Source of the DNA: Eledone cirrhosa
Taxonomy: Eukaryota > Mollusca > Cephalopoda > Octopoda > Eledonidae
DNA length: 64,000 nt
Assembly: GCA_964016885.1 (NCBI GenBank)
Contig: OZ024740.1
Coordinates: 207,262,796-207,326,795 of the forward strand
Reading direction: 5' to 3'
The translations under genes and the position numbers were made by a program. A model generated the notes under the pieces. It had not been told where the DNA came from. It ran no database searches and saw nothing but the letters and a program-made list of their open reading frames with translations. Below are positions 1 to 11,300 of the stretch, one piece after another (positions within the stretch are counted from its first letter, which is position 1; every line of letters begins with the position of its first letter).

Positions 1-105
1 TATAATAATAATGATGATTTCTGATTTAGGCACAAGGCCAACAATTCTGGGGGGGGGGGGGGTAAAGTCGATTAAATCGACCCCAGTGCATTACTGGTGG
101 GACTG
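1..105 (-). repeat. SINE fragment (family A, tail half)
   Basis: Read on the minus strand this is the 3' half of the tRNA-derived SINE found throughout the window: a block with CCAGTGCATTACTGG, then a G-run and a GGCACAAGGCC block, then a TAATAA-type tail. The tRNA-like head is missing. A 12-base G-run (51-62) interrupts the body. Confidence 0.7.
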
Positions 106-916
106 TCTTAAAATGAAGAGGCAAAGATTTCTTGAAAAAAAAAAACAAAAAAAAACTAGAAGTAGCAGCAACATATTTATCTATAGATGGTTGTTGTTTA
201 TGGTGATCAAAGACATTCTAACTTCTTTTTTTTTTACTTTTTACAGTCTGTAGGGTTTAACATAAGGGAGAGCCTACTATTATTTCTAGCAAGTTGAGAA
301 ACTGTTCAGAATCTCTCTCTCTCTCTCTCTCACTGGCTGGGGAAATTCTAGAGTCTGTAGGGTTAAACATAAGGGTGCTCTCACTATTGTTTCTAGTAAG
401 TTGAGAAATTGTAGAGACGGACTCTCTTTGGCTGTGTAATTCTAGAGGATGGGGAGGGGGTAATAAGGAAGTAATTGACTTTGTTTAGTGTGTGTGTGTG
501 CATGTGAAGCTGTGATTGAGGAAACAAGAGAAATACAGAGACAGCTGGCAATACACATACCACACACCAAAATATGTGAGATATACAACAGTTAAGGAGG
601 TTAAGACAAGAACTGTGTGAATAGAATGACAGCTTGAGGCTGGAGGCTATTCTTTGGAATGAAGAAAGCAGCACCAATGGATATGTAGAGAATGTAGGAA
701 TACAAGCAATGAAGATGGCAGGCGCCAACATCAAAGTAATAAGAAGCAAAACTATTTTAATTGCCAATTTTCTGAAAATTATCAAAGAAAGCCAACAACG
801 TGATTTGGTAAGGATCAGTTATTAAAGGAAAAGAAAGGTGGTCATTATATCTTGTCAACATGACGGAAGTTGCCATTTTGTTACTTGCATAAATATGACT
901 TGGCAATATTTTCTTA
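106..916. other. No gene seen; short direct duplication and (CT)n
   Basis: A segment of about 60 bases beginning GTCTGTAGGGTT occurs at 246-305 and again, about 85% alike, at 353-412. The copies are separated by a (CT)n tract (312-331). No coding pattern or splice-flanked exon stands out in the rest. The short open frames on both strands have no recognisable protein features. Confidence 0.5.
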
Positions 917-1100
917 AGCCTTTAGTATTTAAACCAGCCATATCTGGCCAGAACTCTCTCACCTCTTTCTGTTCAAACCAGTTGCTCATACCAACGTTAA
1001 GGTATTGTTCTCGAAATATAAAATAACATCATCAAAATCTCATAGATTCAATATTATGTGAGATAATTTTGTGAGGTAAAGTGTTTACTGTGAAAATGCA
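917..1100 (+). repeat. Dispersed repeat, family E (copy 1)
   Basis: The sequence around AAACCAGCCATATCTGGCC and the following TCATAGATT... part recurs at 36468-36700 in the same orientation. This marks it as a dispersed repeat. It contains a small palindrome (GGCCAGATATGGCT-type) near its start. The class is not known to me. Confidence 0.5.
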
Positions 1101-1147
1101 ATAGTAAATGTAGAGTAATGCAAATATTAAAGGGTTAATGTCACATG

Positions 1148-1262
1148 TTCTCAATGGTTATCAGGAAGTTAGTTTTGCAATCATGGGGTTCTAAGATTGA
1201 TTCCACTGGGTGGAACTTTGGGAAAGTGTCACTACCATAGCCTTGAGACAGAACTGGGTCAA
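1148..1262 (+). repeat. Degenerate tRNA-headed SINE (family B)
   Basis: The order TTGCAATCATGGGGTTCTAAG, GATTCCACTGGGTGG, GAAAGTGTC and ATAGCCTTGAGAC matches a common octopus SINE head with a box-B-like segment. I recognise it from memory of cephalopod genomes, and the copy is strongly diverged. A second fragment of the same head lies at 47070-47150. Confidence 0.45.
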
Positions 1263-2154
1263 GGGGAACTGTGTGGAAGACTGTTAGCTGGGTTGTTGTT
1301 TTGTTTTTGGGTGATAGACATGATCTGCCATTTAATTAAAACACTACCACTAGATGTTGCCTTATTTGGGTCAGTCACCCAGTTTAAGACTATCACATGG
1401 TACTTAGCTACCTTTAGAATAGGAGTCCACCCCATTGCAGGTGTTTTCACCAGGTCTCTTGTTTGAGGATACTTTCTTCTCCCCCTCCTCAAGTCTCGGA
1501 AAAAGGGTCATGGACATTGCCTTCCACCCATGACTAAACAGCAAGAGGAAAAAAAGGTCCTTTGAACTCTTCCACCAGTATTGGAAGCTCTACAATAAGG
1601 GCACAGTCATCTTGTCTAGGACTACATTATCCAATGTGTCTTTTGATATTTTTAAAAGTGGTTACATGATTTGAGGGAAATCTAGCTATTATTTCTAGCT
1701 ATTTTGTGACATGTAAAATACTACAGATAGAAAACCAGGAATTGTGGGATCCTTCCACAGTAAGATGTCAAATATATAAATAAAACCCTTACAATAGGGA
1801 GCTGTAGAGATTCTAAAGGAATTTCTGGTATTTAAAACTCACATAAAAGACTTAAGAATGTTTTTTTTTAATTTTTGTTCCCCTGTTTACTTCTTGTCAG
1901 GAAGGTGTCCCAGTTTTTTGAAGGGGTAAAGTAGGACAACTGCTTAACAGGATATACAGCTAACATAAATAAAATGGGGATGTTTGGAATGAATGGGAGA
2001 GTGTATAGAATTGATTGGTGATAGTGGTGGGTATTGGTGGAGAAAAGGTGAGAAAAAGAGAGGAGTGAGAAGGGGAGGTGAGTGAAAAATGATAGGAAGA
2101 ATGACTTAATTTCAGAGAGTGAGAGAGGGGGAAAGAGTAAAAGGAGGAGTGAGT

Positions 2155-2187
<33 letters not shown>

Positions 2188-2334
2188 GGAAGGGGAACTT
2201 GTTAAACAAACACAATATCTCTGACAAACCAATAAACAAGTCTTTTTCTACCTCCTGCTGCTAATAGAACTTAGAAGAGTTACACTAGAGGGAGACAAAT
2301 AATAGGTTAATAGGTTTGGCCAAATATTGTGGGT
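1263..2334. other. No gene seen; purine-rich tract
   Basis: No exon or recognisable mobile-element coding sequence was found. The stretch at about 1985-2200 is strongly purine-rich on the plus strand and ends in a (GA)n run (2155-2187). This produces the serine/leucine-rich open frames on the minus strand, which I do not regard as genes. Confidence 0.5.
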
Positions 2335-3633
2335 GGAAGTGGAAAGTTTCAGTCAATAGAAGATGTATTGTTTCATGTCAGTATTTACAGTGGGATCATC
2401 ACCCGGATCACTGATGGCGGCTCATGGGTGGATGTTGTTTACCTTGACTTTGTTAAAGCTTTCAATTCTGTGCCACACAAAAGACTTATGGCAAAACTCT
2501 CTGCCATGGGTGTCCTTCATTCTCAGTCGAAGAGAGGTAATCATGGTTCTAGGACAGCATTCCTCACCATATGAGATGTCATCTGGTGTACCATGGGGAT
2601 CTGTTCTTGGCCCCCTTTTGTTTGTGGCATATATTAATGACATAGATGCCAACTTAAAGAATGCCACAGTACTGAAATATTCAGATGACATCAAGCTGTA
2701 CCTTGAGATAAAAAGGACTGATCCTGAACACTATAGATCTTTCCTGCAATCTGACCTGGACACAGTGCAACAATGGATCACAGACTGGCAACTCAAGTGG
2801 CTGTGGACAAGTGTACCACCATGCATTTTGGGAGTAAAAACCCAGCGTCCACATACTCCCTCCACAACACTAATATCATTAGTGATATTAGCATTACTGG
2901 GCATTATGGTCAGCAGCGATTTGCATTGAACGAAGCACGTCTCTAAAATTGAAGGCGGAGGGTGTCTTAGTATCACTCAGCAAGACCTTTGTCAGCCACT
3001 CTCCAGCTATCTATTTAAAGCTGTATATAGCTATGGTGCGGCCACACTTAGAATTTGCATCACCAGTCTGAAACCTCTATCTTGCTCAGAACATTGACTG
3101 CCTGGAAACTGTTTAGAGACGTGCAACCAAGCGAATACCCTTCATCAGGCATCTACCATACTCTGAACACCTTGCTTCCCTGGGCATGGATACATTGAAG
3201 CTTCGACGTCTGGCAACTGACTTGGTAAACACCCACAAAATTATTAACCATCTTGCCAACAACAATCCTGAGTACCTTTTTGACTTCCATGTGTCTAACA
3301 CACGTGGGCATGCCAACAAAGTCAGAAAACAGCACAGCTCCCATGACTTTCGGAAACATTTTTTCATGCTCAGAGTTGCTGAAGCATGGAACAAACTACC
3401 TGCATCAGTTATTAGCTCTCGAGACACTGCATCCTTTAAAACCTCCATGCTTCCTGAGATTCGCCAACTCTACACCTGATATTCCCCCTCCATGCACACG
3501 CACACATGTATATCATGACTCATACACTGTTCACTTCCCTGACATTTGTATATTATTCTATGTACTATACATGCACATTTGATGAGTTGTAGTGCACCTG
3601 AGTACTGTACACAATAATTTCATTATTATTATA
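2335..3633 (+). pseudogene. CR1/L2-like LINE, reverse transcriptase and 3' end, decayed
   Basis: Read across frames, this is the second half of a CR1/L2-group non-LTR retrotransposon polymerase. Visible reverse transcriptase motifs in order are VDVVYLDFVKAFNSVPHKR (motif A region), SGVPWGSVLGPLLF (motif B), YSDDIKLY where YADD/FADD is usual (motif C), then a VRPHLEFASPV block. The C-terminal RRATKRIP to AWNKLPASV block is open at 3186-3479. The gene is dead: frameshifts fall between 2520 and 2930, a Trp codon in the SPVWN position is TGA (about 3069), and another stop follows near 3114. The endonuclease half is absent, so the copy is 5'-truncated. The 3' UTR runs to an ATT-repeat tail (3617-3633). 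A shorter copy with the same 3' end lies at 25656-26118. Family assignment rests on motif style only. Confidence 0.8.
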
Positions 3634-4105
3634 TTACTTCAAGTGGGGTCTCCACTATGCAAACACCCACACATTATATTATTGGCCCTTTATTCAAATT
3701 ATATAATCAAATTACATAAATACCTTACTTTTCAGTTGCCTATCTATATTTTCAAGCTATTATGTTGGTGTATGTGTCTGTGTGTGTGTGTGTGTGTGGG
3801 GGGGGGGGGTGTCACATGTATATAACCGGTGGCGGCAGGTGGGGGAGGGACTGCACATGTGTTAAGGCTGCTGTGTGTGTGTGTGGAGGGGGATTGAACA
3901 TGTATTAAGATGGAATATATATCTGAGAAGTAACACCTTTCAGGGCTTCCAATGTCAATGTTGGCACAATGAATGGTAGGTTGGGTTAAATTATGGAGAT
4001 GGTAGAGCAGAGACAAGTAGATGTAAGTTGTATGTAAGAAGTCAATTGGATAGGGGAGGGGAACTCAAATATAAGTTCTTCTGGAGAGGAAACAATGAGA
4101 AGTGC
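3634..4105. other. No gene seen; GT and G-run microsatellites
   Basis: A (GT)n tract at 3776-3797 runs straight into a G10 run, and a second GT/G-rich patch follows at 3870-3893. Nothing coding is apparent. Confidence 0.5.
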
Positions 4106-4275
4106 AGATCATTATCATCATCACTGTTTCAGCATCCATTTTTCCATGCTAGCATGGGTTAGATGAGTTGTCCTGTTGTGAGACAAATTAGATCAGGTGA
4201 CTGTGTCTTGTTCATACAGAACTGGTTCTGGCTTAGCTTCTACAGCTGGATGCCCTTCCTAACGGTAGGTGGATA
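4106..4275 (+). repeat. Cephalopod-type SINE with central conserved block (family C, copy 1)
   Basis: It contains CATTTTTCCATGCTAGCATG, GGTCAGGTGACTGTGT-like and CTGGATGCCCTTCCTAACG blocks in the same order as the copy at 38722-38940. This order resembles the conserved centre of the cephalopod SINE superfamily (identified from memory, not by search). Short ATC repeats flank it on the 5' side. Confidence 0.6.
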
Positions 4276-4539
4276 GGTGAAGAAATTGAGGTAATTAGAG
4301 TATGTAACAGAATTATTTAGATAAGATGACAACAGTTATTTCCCCTTATGCAACACAATCAGGGCAAGAACAAAAAAACTGCCTCTATGAAGACATCTTG
4401 TGGACTGCCATAATAACAAATGACATAGATCCCATCAGGGGCCAACAAGAGACCTACCAACTCTGCTGGCAACAAATGGATTCTCTTTCCAAGATAAGGA
4501 TAGTAGATTATATCAAGTCTGTGAATGGAGGGCAATGCT

Positions 4540-4860
4540 GCACAATAGCGAGACATGGGTATTGAATGCAGAGGTTAGAAAGAAATCTGGTTAGCATGCT
4601 CTGTTGGACATGTAATATTAGTGTAAATGAACACAAAAGCACAGATGAGGAATCATGTGTAGCATGTAGATGGAGTTCCAAGGAGAAGGTAGCTGTAAAA
4701 TAAGAAGAAAGGCAGAAGTAGTGATGATGAATCTGACAAAGGAAATGGCAAAAGAAGGCAACAAGTGAAACGAAGCTGTGCTAGAAAGGACTCTTCCGAC
4801 CCATGCTAGCAAACAAAGGTGGACTGAAAAAAAAAATGATGATGCAGAAATGAGTTTTCT
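4540..4860 (+). repeat. Mixed LINE and SINE-tail remnants
   Basis: At 4556-4620 the reading YWMQRLERNLV...MLCWTCNISVNEH resembles the region after the RT domain in decayed LINEs (the RLERA...RWMCNVS style). It is broken and very short. At 4785-4850 the ATGCTAGCAAACAAAGGTGG, A-run and ATGATGATG order matches a family C SINE tail like that at 24497-24550. Both assignments are tentative. Confidence 0.3.
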
Positions 4861-4904
4861 TTATTCATTATTTCATTTTCATAGCTACTCATTTTCCTTC
4901 CCAC

Positions 4905-4963
4905 TTTCACCACCACCACCACCACCACCACCACCACCACCACCACCACCACCACCACCACCA
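4905..4963 (+). repeat. (CAC)n microsatellite
   Basis: About 19 uninterrupted CAC/ACC units. They give poly-proline on one strand and poly-valine on the other; neither is taken as coding. Confidence 0.95.
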
Positions 4964-5039
4964 TCATCAGCAGCAGGAGCATCAGTAAGTTCTCTATGCT
5001 ACATTGACTGTGGTTAGTTGTTGTATTGGCAGAAAGCTT

Positions 5040-5395
5040 ATCTAAAGCCAGACATACATACTTCCAATTTAGACACACCACCACCACCACCACCAATGAC
5101 TTTACCACATCAGTACCACCCCACCACCATAATCACACATAGTACTACATTACACCACTACCAACAACATAACTACACCACCACCGCAAATGACATTACC
5201 ACATCAGTACCACCCTACCACCATAACCACTAATAGTACTACATTAGACCACCATCACCACCAGCACCAACAATACAATTACATCACACCACCACCACCA
5301 TTACAACCACTATATCACACCGCCACTGCCACCACCACCACCACTACCACCACTACAACTGCATCACACCACCAATACAGTTATATCTCTTACAT
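5040..5395 (+). repeat. CAC-derived minisatellite
   Basis: A degenerate CAC/ACA array. A unit of about 94 bases starting near 5094 (AATGACTTTACCACATCAG...) is repeated at 5188. Further CAC-rich sequence follows up to 5395. Confidence 0.8.
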
Positions 5396-5837
5396 TTAGT
5401 AGGTTTATATTACAGAAAAAGGACCACTCTGTCAGCTCCCCCCCCTCTCTAAATGTAGATATACACGCGCACACACCCAAATGTACATGCGCACACACAC
5501 ACAGATGCATCAGTTTGTTTCGGCAGATGTAAGAGCTCCACTACCTCTTCCAACCCTTTTCTGGCACTCAACTCTAAAATACTTCATCTTCTGTAGCATG
5601 ATTTAGTACTGATATAGCGTGATATAGCATGATAAAGGAAAGTATGATGATATATAGCATCAAATACAACATCTCTCTCTCTTATATACACACATATATA
5701 TATATATATATATATGTCTAGGGCGGGTAAAATTCCCGATATATATACACACACATATATATATATATGTATGTATATATATATATATAGTTAGGGCGGA
5801 TAAAATTCCCGAGATAATATATATATATATATATATA
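5396..5837. other. No gene; AT/AC-rich with a duplicated hairpin motif
   Basis: It consists mostly of TA and CA tracts. Two related motifs, TAGGGCGGGTAAAATTCCCG (about 5719) and TAGGGCGGATAAAATTCCCG (about 5792), each have a small CGGG/CCCG hairpin and lie in otherwise simple TA sequence just upstream of the transposon. Confidence 0.6.
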
Positions 5838-7084
5838 CAGGGTGCGGACGATATTTGTTCGCAAGATTACTGTCTAGGAAAAAATAACACAGTAGTTTTA
5901 TTTTTTAAGATATATTTATCAAACTTGGGTCAGTTTGTCTTCATGACTTGTTCTTTCGATCTCACTCAATAAACCTGTCATTGGCTCTGATGACGGCCAC
6001 AAAACCGGCTACAGGCCTTCGTCACTGTCCCCCGACTTGTGATTCTGGCCTTCAGATCGTCTATCGTATTGCTGCTAGATCTGTTGGTGTCTCGTTCCAC
6101 TGCGCCCCACACAAAGAAGTTGAGGGGGTTGTAGTCAGGTGAGCTGGGAGGGGGTTGCAGTCAGGTGAAGTGTGGTCGACGAAGTTCTTTGACAGCCAGG
6201 CTTGGGTCTTTCGGCTGGTATGGCAGCGCTGAGTCTTGCTGCCACATGTACGGCCTACCTGCAGCTACCTGGCTCAGAAAGTGGATGTAGCCATCGGTGT
6301 TCAGCTTGAGGCACTCAGGGAAGAAGTGAGGTGGCATGATGTCACCTTGACTGTTGACGACACCTAAGACCAATGTTGTCGCTGGAAACTTTGTCTGCAT
6401 GACTCTGGGCACGTCTTTGGATGAGACAGCGAGCCACCTGTTGTTCTGGGAGTTGATCTTCTGGTCTTGGCAGAAGTTTTTCTCATCGGAGAAAAATGAC
6501 AGCATGTCTGGCTCCAGTGGGTGTTTCAACTTGTTGATCAGCTTCTTTGCGTGCTTCAGTCGCTTTTCTTGCATCACCTTTGACAGAAATTGCTCTTTCC
6601 TCATCTTGTATGAAACGTAGCGAATGTCTTCATGTACCACCAGCCTAATGAGCTTTTCATCAACGCCTTTCTCCCTTGCAATGGCACGCATCGACTTGCT
6701 AGGTTCATTGTTGATGATATCCTGAACTTCAGCGATGAACTCGGGCGTTCTGAAGGCGTCAGATCGTGTGTTTTCCTCTCTGATGTTGCTTCGTAGTCGA
6801 ATCCTGAATCTTCCAATTCCTTTCTGACCTTTTCCACCATTCTCCTGCTGATGCTGAGAAAGTCTGAAATTTCCTTATTTGTCCTCCCGGTGTGGATTCT
6901 AAGAAGAATTCCGTGTCTCTTCCACAAATTTGGAAGTTCAAAATTATTCATAATCAATTATTCTGAAAATAAATAATGGAAATATAGTCACTGTTTTTAT
7001 GAAGACAAGAGTGACAACGGAAGTAAAAAAAATTTGCAGAAAATTAGCATTTGAAAATTGCGAACAAATATCGTCCACACCCTG
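5838..7084 (-). mobile_element. IS630/Tc1/mariner-superfamily transposon, complete ends
   Basis: The element is 1,247 bp long. Its left end begins CAGGGTGCGGACGATATTTG (5838) and its right end is the inverted complement with one change, giving 27-bp terminal inverted repeats. TA dinucleotides sit just outside both ends (5836-5837 and 7085-7086), as expected of the superfamily's TA target duplication. It lies inside a (TA)n tract. The internal transposase gene runs on the minus strand and is broken, so the copy could move only if another copy supplied the enzyme. Confidence 0.9.
5948..6957 (-). pseudogene. Mariner-type transposase, broken
   Basis: The N-terminal part (6957 downwards) has a helix-turn-helix-like start with NLWKRHGILLRIHTGRTNKE. 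A frameshift near 6770 moves the reading to a second frame that continues with IAEVQDIINNEPSKSMRAIA. The catalytic part shows SDEKNFCQDQ (first Asp) and MWQQDSALPYQ (second Asp). An in-frame stop follows at 6161. Downstream of it SPDYNPLNFFVWG supplies the third Asp, so the DDD triad is recognisable but not in one frame. Around the stop, GTAGTCAGGTGA and GCAGTCAGGTGA lie about 26 bases apart, which suggests that a small tandem duplication caused the break. The length is close to the 300-350 residues usual for the family. Confidence 0.85.
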
Positions 7085-7086
7085 TA

Positions 7087-7289
7087 TATATATAACAAAC
7101 CTGGACCCTTGGAATTGATGGTAAAATCCATATATATATAGGCTGTAACTAGCTGTTCAAATGACAAGAGTTCTGCCATCGGGTCCCGACTCTTTATAAT
7201 ATAGTCATACTCAACTACCCCGAGTATCGAGTACTCTGTTGAGTAATCAGCCAATCAGTTTCAAACTGAATCCATCCTGATTTATATAT
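7087..7289. other. Unclassified TA-flanked sequence
   Basis: About 200 bases with TA tracts at either end. A CTCAACTACCCCGAGTATCG-like segment echoes the GAGTACTCAATACTTAGGG segment of the next element in inverted sense, so this may be the outer part of the same foldback element. Confidence 0.35.
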
Positions 7290-7500
7290 ATATATAACAA
7301 GGGAGGTGTGGTAAGGAACCAGATAGACCATAATGCATCAGAGTACTCAATACTTAGGGTAGTAGAGTGGGTAATGGGAAAATGTTTAACCCCGACGGCA
7401 GAGCTCCAGCCGTTTCGACGGCTATTTCTGGACTAATAGTCCCGAAATAGCCGTTGAAACGGGTTGAGCTCTGCCGTCGGGGTCAAACATTTTCCTATAT
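7290..7500 (+). mobile_element. Foldback element, family M1 (copy 1)
   Basis: The segment 7377-7495 is a long hairpin: AATGTTTAACCCCGACGGCA at one end is matched by its complement at the other, with arms of about 50 bases and few mismatches. The preceding 85 bases (GGAGGTGTGGTAAGGAACC to GGGTAGTAGAGTGGG) belong to the unit, because the inverted copy at 55168-55378 carries both parts. No coding capacity is seen. Confidence 0.8.
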
Positions 7501-7614
7501 ATATATATCCCTCTGTATTTTATTTTTTCTGTATTGCCCTTTCATTTTCCTCTTTAATGGGGCAGAAGGACAATAGTAACAGAAGAGGCCGTGTAAAGAG
7601 AAAAGTGATAAGAA

Positions 7615-7682
7615 AGGATAGAAAAGAGATAGATAGGTAAATAGAGAGATAGACAGGTAGATAGACAGGTAAATAGAGAGAT
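7615..7682 (+). repeat. GATA/GACAGGTA microsatellite, tract 1
   Basis: Imperfect units of GATAGACAGGTA, GATAGATAGG and GAGA. It is the 3' flank of the first Tx1-like insertion. Confidence 0.9.
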
Positions 7683-8046
7683 ATATTTCTATTTATTGCC
7701 ACTAGGGCGCAAAAGAAGGGGACAAATACAAGGGGGGAGTTTACACAAAAAGGCGAGTAAAGAAAACAAATAACAAATATATAATTAACAATAAAGTCCT
7801 CAATAGGGAGGAAGCGTTTTGGGGGGTCACACACACCCCCGAAAAAGTGTGCAACCCTTCTCCTCAGGAGCACAGAGAGAGGGTGCTCCCTCGTTCCTTC
7901 ATCTTTTCCATCTACAGGCTGATGTAGAGAGAAGGCCCATTCACACGGGCCATTCTCACCACTTTCACCCACCTTTCATAAAAATGACTGGGGTGGAGCA
8001 CCTCTCTCTCCATCCTGATCCTTATTCCGAAATGATATTGGAAGAT
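7683..8046 (-). mobile_element. Tx1-like LINE copy 1, 5'-truncated
   Basis: Only the last 364 bases of the element remain. On the minus strand it opens inside the C-terminus of ORF2 with the block IRMEREVLHPSHFYERW...MARVNGPSLYISL (7912-8046), which is nearly the same as in the two longer copies. The 3' UTR follows with the AATAAA signal (7692-7697), and the copy ends directly against the microsatellite. The same microsatellite bounds both sides. Truncation at the 5' end is typical of incomplete reverse transcription. Confidence 0.85.
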
Positions 8047-8147
8047 AGACAGAGAGATAGACAGGTAGATAGACAGAGAGATAGACAGATAGATAGACAG
8101 AGAGATAGACAGAGAGATAGACAGGTAGATAGACATGTAGATATATT
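8047..8147 (+). repeat. GATA/GACAGGTA microsatellite, tract 2
   Basis: Units GATAGACAGGTA, GATAGACAGA and GAGA. It lies between Tx1-like copies 1 and 2. Confidence 0.95.
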
Positions 8148-8361
8148 TCTTTATTTACCATAAAGGTATAAAAAGAAGGGACAAATACAAAGGGGGAGTT
8201 TACATAAAACCGAGTAAAAAGGGTATAAAATGGAAATAATCAAAAACAACCTCAAAAGGGAGGGGACGTGATGGGGGTTGCACACACCCCCGAAAAAGTG
8301 TGCAATCCTTTGCCCAGGGGAGCACATGGAGAAGGTGCTCCCCTCTCCTTCACTTCTTTAC

Positions 8362-11300
8362 CTACAGGATGGTATACAGAGAAGGCCCATTTACACGAGC
8401 CATTCTCGCCACTATCACCCACCTTTCATAAAACTGCCTGTGGCCAAGCACCTCTCTCTCCATTCTTATCCTTCTTCCGAAGTGATATCGGAAGAAGTAG
8501 ACCAGACTATGGCCAGAGAGGAAGTTGCCTGACCTCAGACCTTTCAATCGTGTCCACCAAACAACCTCTTTCAACATGGCTATTACGCACAGAAAAACTG
8601 CCTTTGCTTCCTTTGTGAAGAGGGAAGGCGGCTTGATTGTCATCACGGACTCGGCGGTCAATCGAATCGGCGCCACCCGCGACAGCAGTCGTTTGGCGTA
8701 GCCCCACAGATCAGCCACACCCGGACAGTGCACCAATGTGTGCGCAACGGTTTCTTCGTGACGCACGCATCTAGGGCAAATCTTTTTCGAGAGATCCCTG
8801 CCCGGGCGCCCGTGTCTGTAGAGCTTTTCCTGAACGGGTAGAGCCCCCTGGTAGCACTGCCAAGCCAGTGACTTCTGGAAGTTGTCCATTGGTCTCGGGC
8901 TGAAAATCCTACCGAACAGGCTGGCCAGTTCGTCCTCTTCCATGTCCAGCGACTCTCCAAGGGTGTCATCGCCCCTGCTAGCCACCAGCCCTCTATAGAA
9001 TAACGAGGTGGATTCTCCACCGATGGCCGGGTCCGCTTGCCAGAGAGCCCTGAGCGCCTGGGCACACTGAGTGTGCCAGTCGCCTAGTTTTCCGAATCTT
9101 TGCTTGACCCAGGACTGCAGCTCGGTGAGCGAGACGAGTCTTGGAAAGGCTCGTCTCACGAACGAAGCCCACACCGGTTGACCAGTGAGGAATACCTGTA
9201 GGTGCCGTAGCCTTAATGCGTGCCTACTTATCATCAACCACGGCATCCCCAGCCCTCCTTTCGAAGGTTGTTGGCAGCAGATGGATCTTCTCACCATAGG
9301 AGGGCGCTTCTTCCAAAGAAATTGAAAGAGCATGCGTTCCATGGTGGTCAGTGTTTCCTGAGGGCAAGGCACGACAGTCAGGCGGTAGTAGGTGACGGAC
9401 GCTATGTAAATGTTCGCCACCTCCGCCCGACCTTTCAGGGACAGCTTACACTTAGCCCATTTCTGGGTCAGTGCAAACACCTTGTTCGTAACCTCGTTCC
9501 AGTTCTTTTCCACCTGGAGGTCCGGTCCAAACCAGACCCCAAGCAACTTCACCGGGCCCTCTGTCCAGTGTCCGACGACACTGTCGGGAGGCATTGGTCT
9601 GCCTCTCCGTGTTCCGAGTTGCAGCCCGATGGATTTTTCCCGGTTCCGTTTCGCTCCTGACAACCTTTCGCATTCTTCCAGTAAGGTACCGATCGCCTCG
9701 ATCTCCGAGTCGGTCGATACCATTACTGTTACGTCATCGGCGTAGGCCGACACCGCTTTGCTCAATCCTGGTTCCAGGGGGATACCCTGCAACAACTCCA
9801 ACTTCCTCAGTAAAGGCTCGAGAGTCAATACGTACAGAAGGGAGGAGAGAGGGCACCCCTGTCGAATGGATCGTGTGATTTCGAACGGCTTCGAAAGGTA
9901 GCCGTTCACCTTAATCCTAGAACAGATGTGGTTGCTATGTAAGGCAGTGATCCAGCCTCTGAAAACAGGGCCGAACTCAGCCGCCGCTAGCACCGCATCC
10001 AGGTAATCATGGTCGACCCTATCGAATGCCTTAGACTGATCCAAGTTGATCAGGGCCCTACCGAAGCCGGGTTTGTTGCCAATCCTCTCTATGATGTATG
10101 AGGTGGAGGTTGTCGTGAATGGACCTGGATGGGATAGCACATGTCTGCGCATCTCCCACCAGGCCACCCTCGACAAGCGCCAACCTCTTTGCTAACACCA
10201 TGGCCAAAATCTTTAACTCTGTGTTTAGCAGGGTTATGGGCCGAAAATTATTTATACTATCCTCCTTGTTCTCGTCCTTCCTCACCAGCGAGACTACGCC
10301 CTTGGCTACAGAACAAGGAATTCTCCCGTTCTGCTGCCAATTGCAGTAGACTGCTTCGAGGAGTTCGGAGAAGACCGGCATTGCTAAATAAAGTTCGTAA
10401 GGTATACCATCGAGACCTGGAGATTTGCGTCTGCTGCATTGGCTCAGCGCATCCCCGATCTCATCAGCCGAGATTGGTCCCTCGCAGGACTCTGCCTCTT
10501 TGCTTGAGAGACGCAGCAGGCCATCGAGGTATGGACCAAAATCCACGTCCCCGCCCGGACCCTCGCCTCCCCCGAACAATCGGGCAAAGTGCCTTTGAAA
10601 GGCCTCACACATCTGCTTAGGCTCCCGGATCACCCGTCCATCCTCGTCTTGCAAAGACCGGATGGTGGATCGATTTCCACTCTTAGCTTCTGTCACGCGG
10701 GCCCAGCCAACGGCTTTGGCCCCCTCATTACCTAGAGCACGTATTTTACTTCGAATAACGCAGCCTTCGTGCTTTGCATCGAAAAACTGGCTCAAGGCCG
10801 TCCTCGATGCCAGCACTCTGGCCACATCTCCGCTCTTGATTGCCTCTTCTAATTTACCTGTTAATTCTTTCTCGTTCCTATTTGTATCGGCAGCTAACAT
10901 TTTGCTATAACTTATTGATTCTGTTCTAATCTCTCTTTTGAGAGATGCCCACCATCGGTTGTTGACGATTGCACCCGTCAACCTCTCCTTAACTAATCTG
11001 CTAATCCGGTCTCTGTAAGCCTCTTTTGCCGGTAAAGACAAATTAAGTTTCCAGTAACCGGGACCCTGTCTATGTGTTCTCTCGAGGTTGACTACGCAGG
11101 TCACTAATTTGTGATCTGTATAGCCAACCGTGAGCATTTCTGGACAGCTTAATATGTCCCTATCCTTACTTCTAACTAAGAATCTATCTAAGTACGATCT
11201 AGATTGACCACTGTGGTTCGTCCAAGTCCAGGTTGGCACATTTGGAAAATCTAGTCGATATCTATCGACCAAGTTAAAACGGTCGAGTAACCCCTTGAGG

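Noticed and set aside
1868..2239. Serine/leucine-rich minus-strand frame (signal-peptide-like)
   Set aside because: It follows from the GA-rich plus strand. Hydrophobicity comes from CTT/TCT codons of a simple-sequence tract.
7912..8161. Open frames with [12 protein letters not shown] repeats
   Set aside because: They are readings of the GATA/GACAGGTA microsatellite. Only the segment 7912-8046 is real coding remnant, from the LINE.
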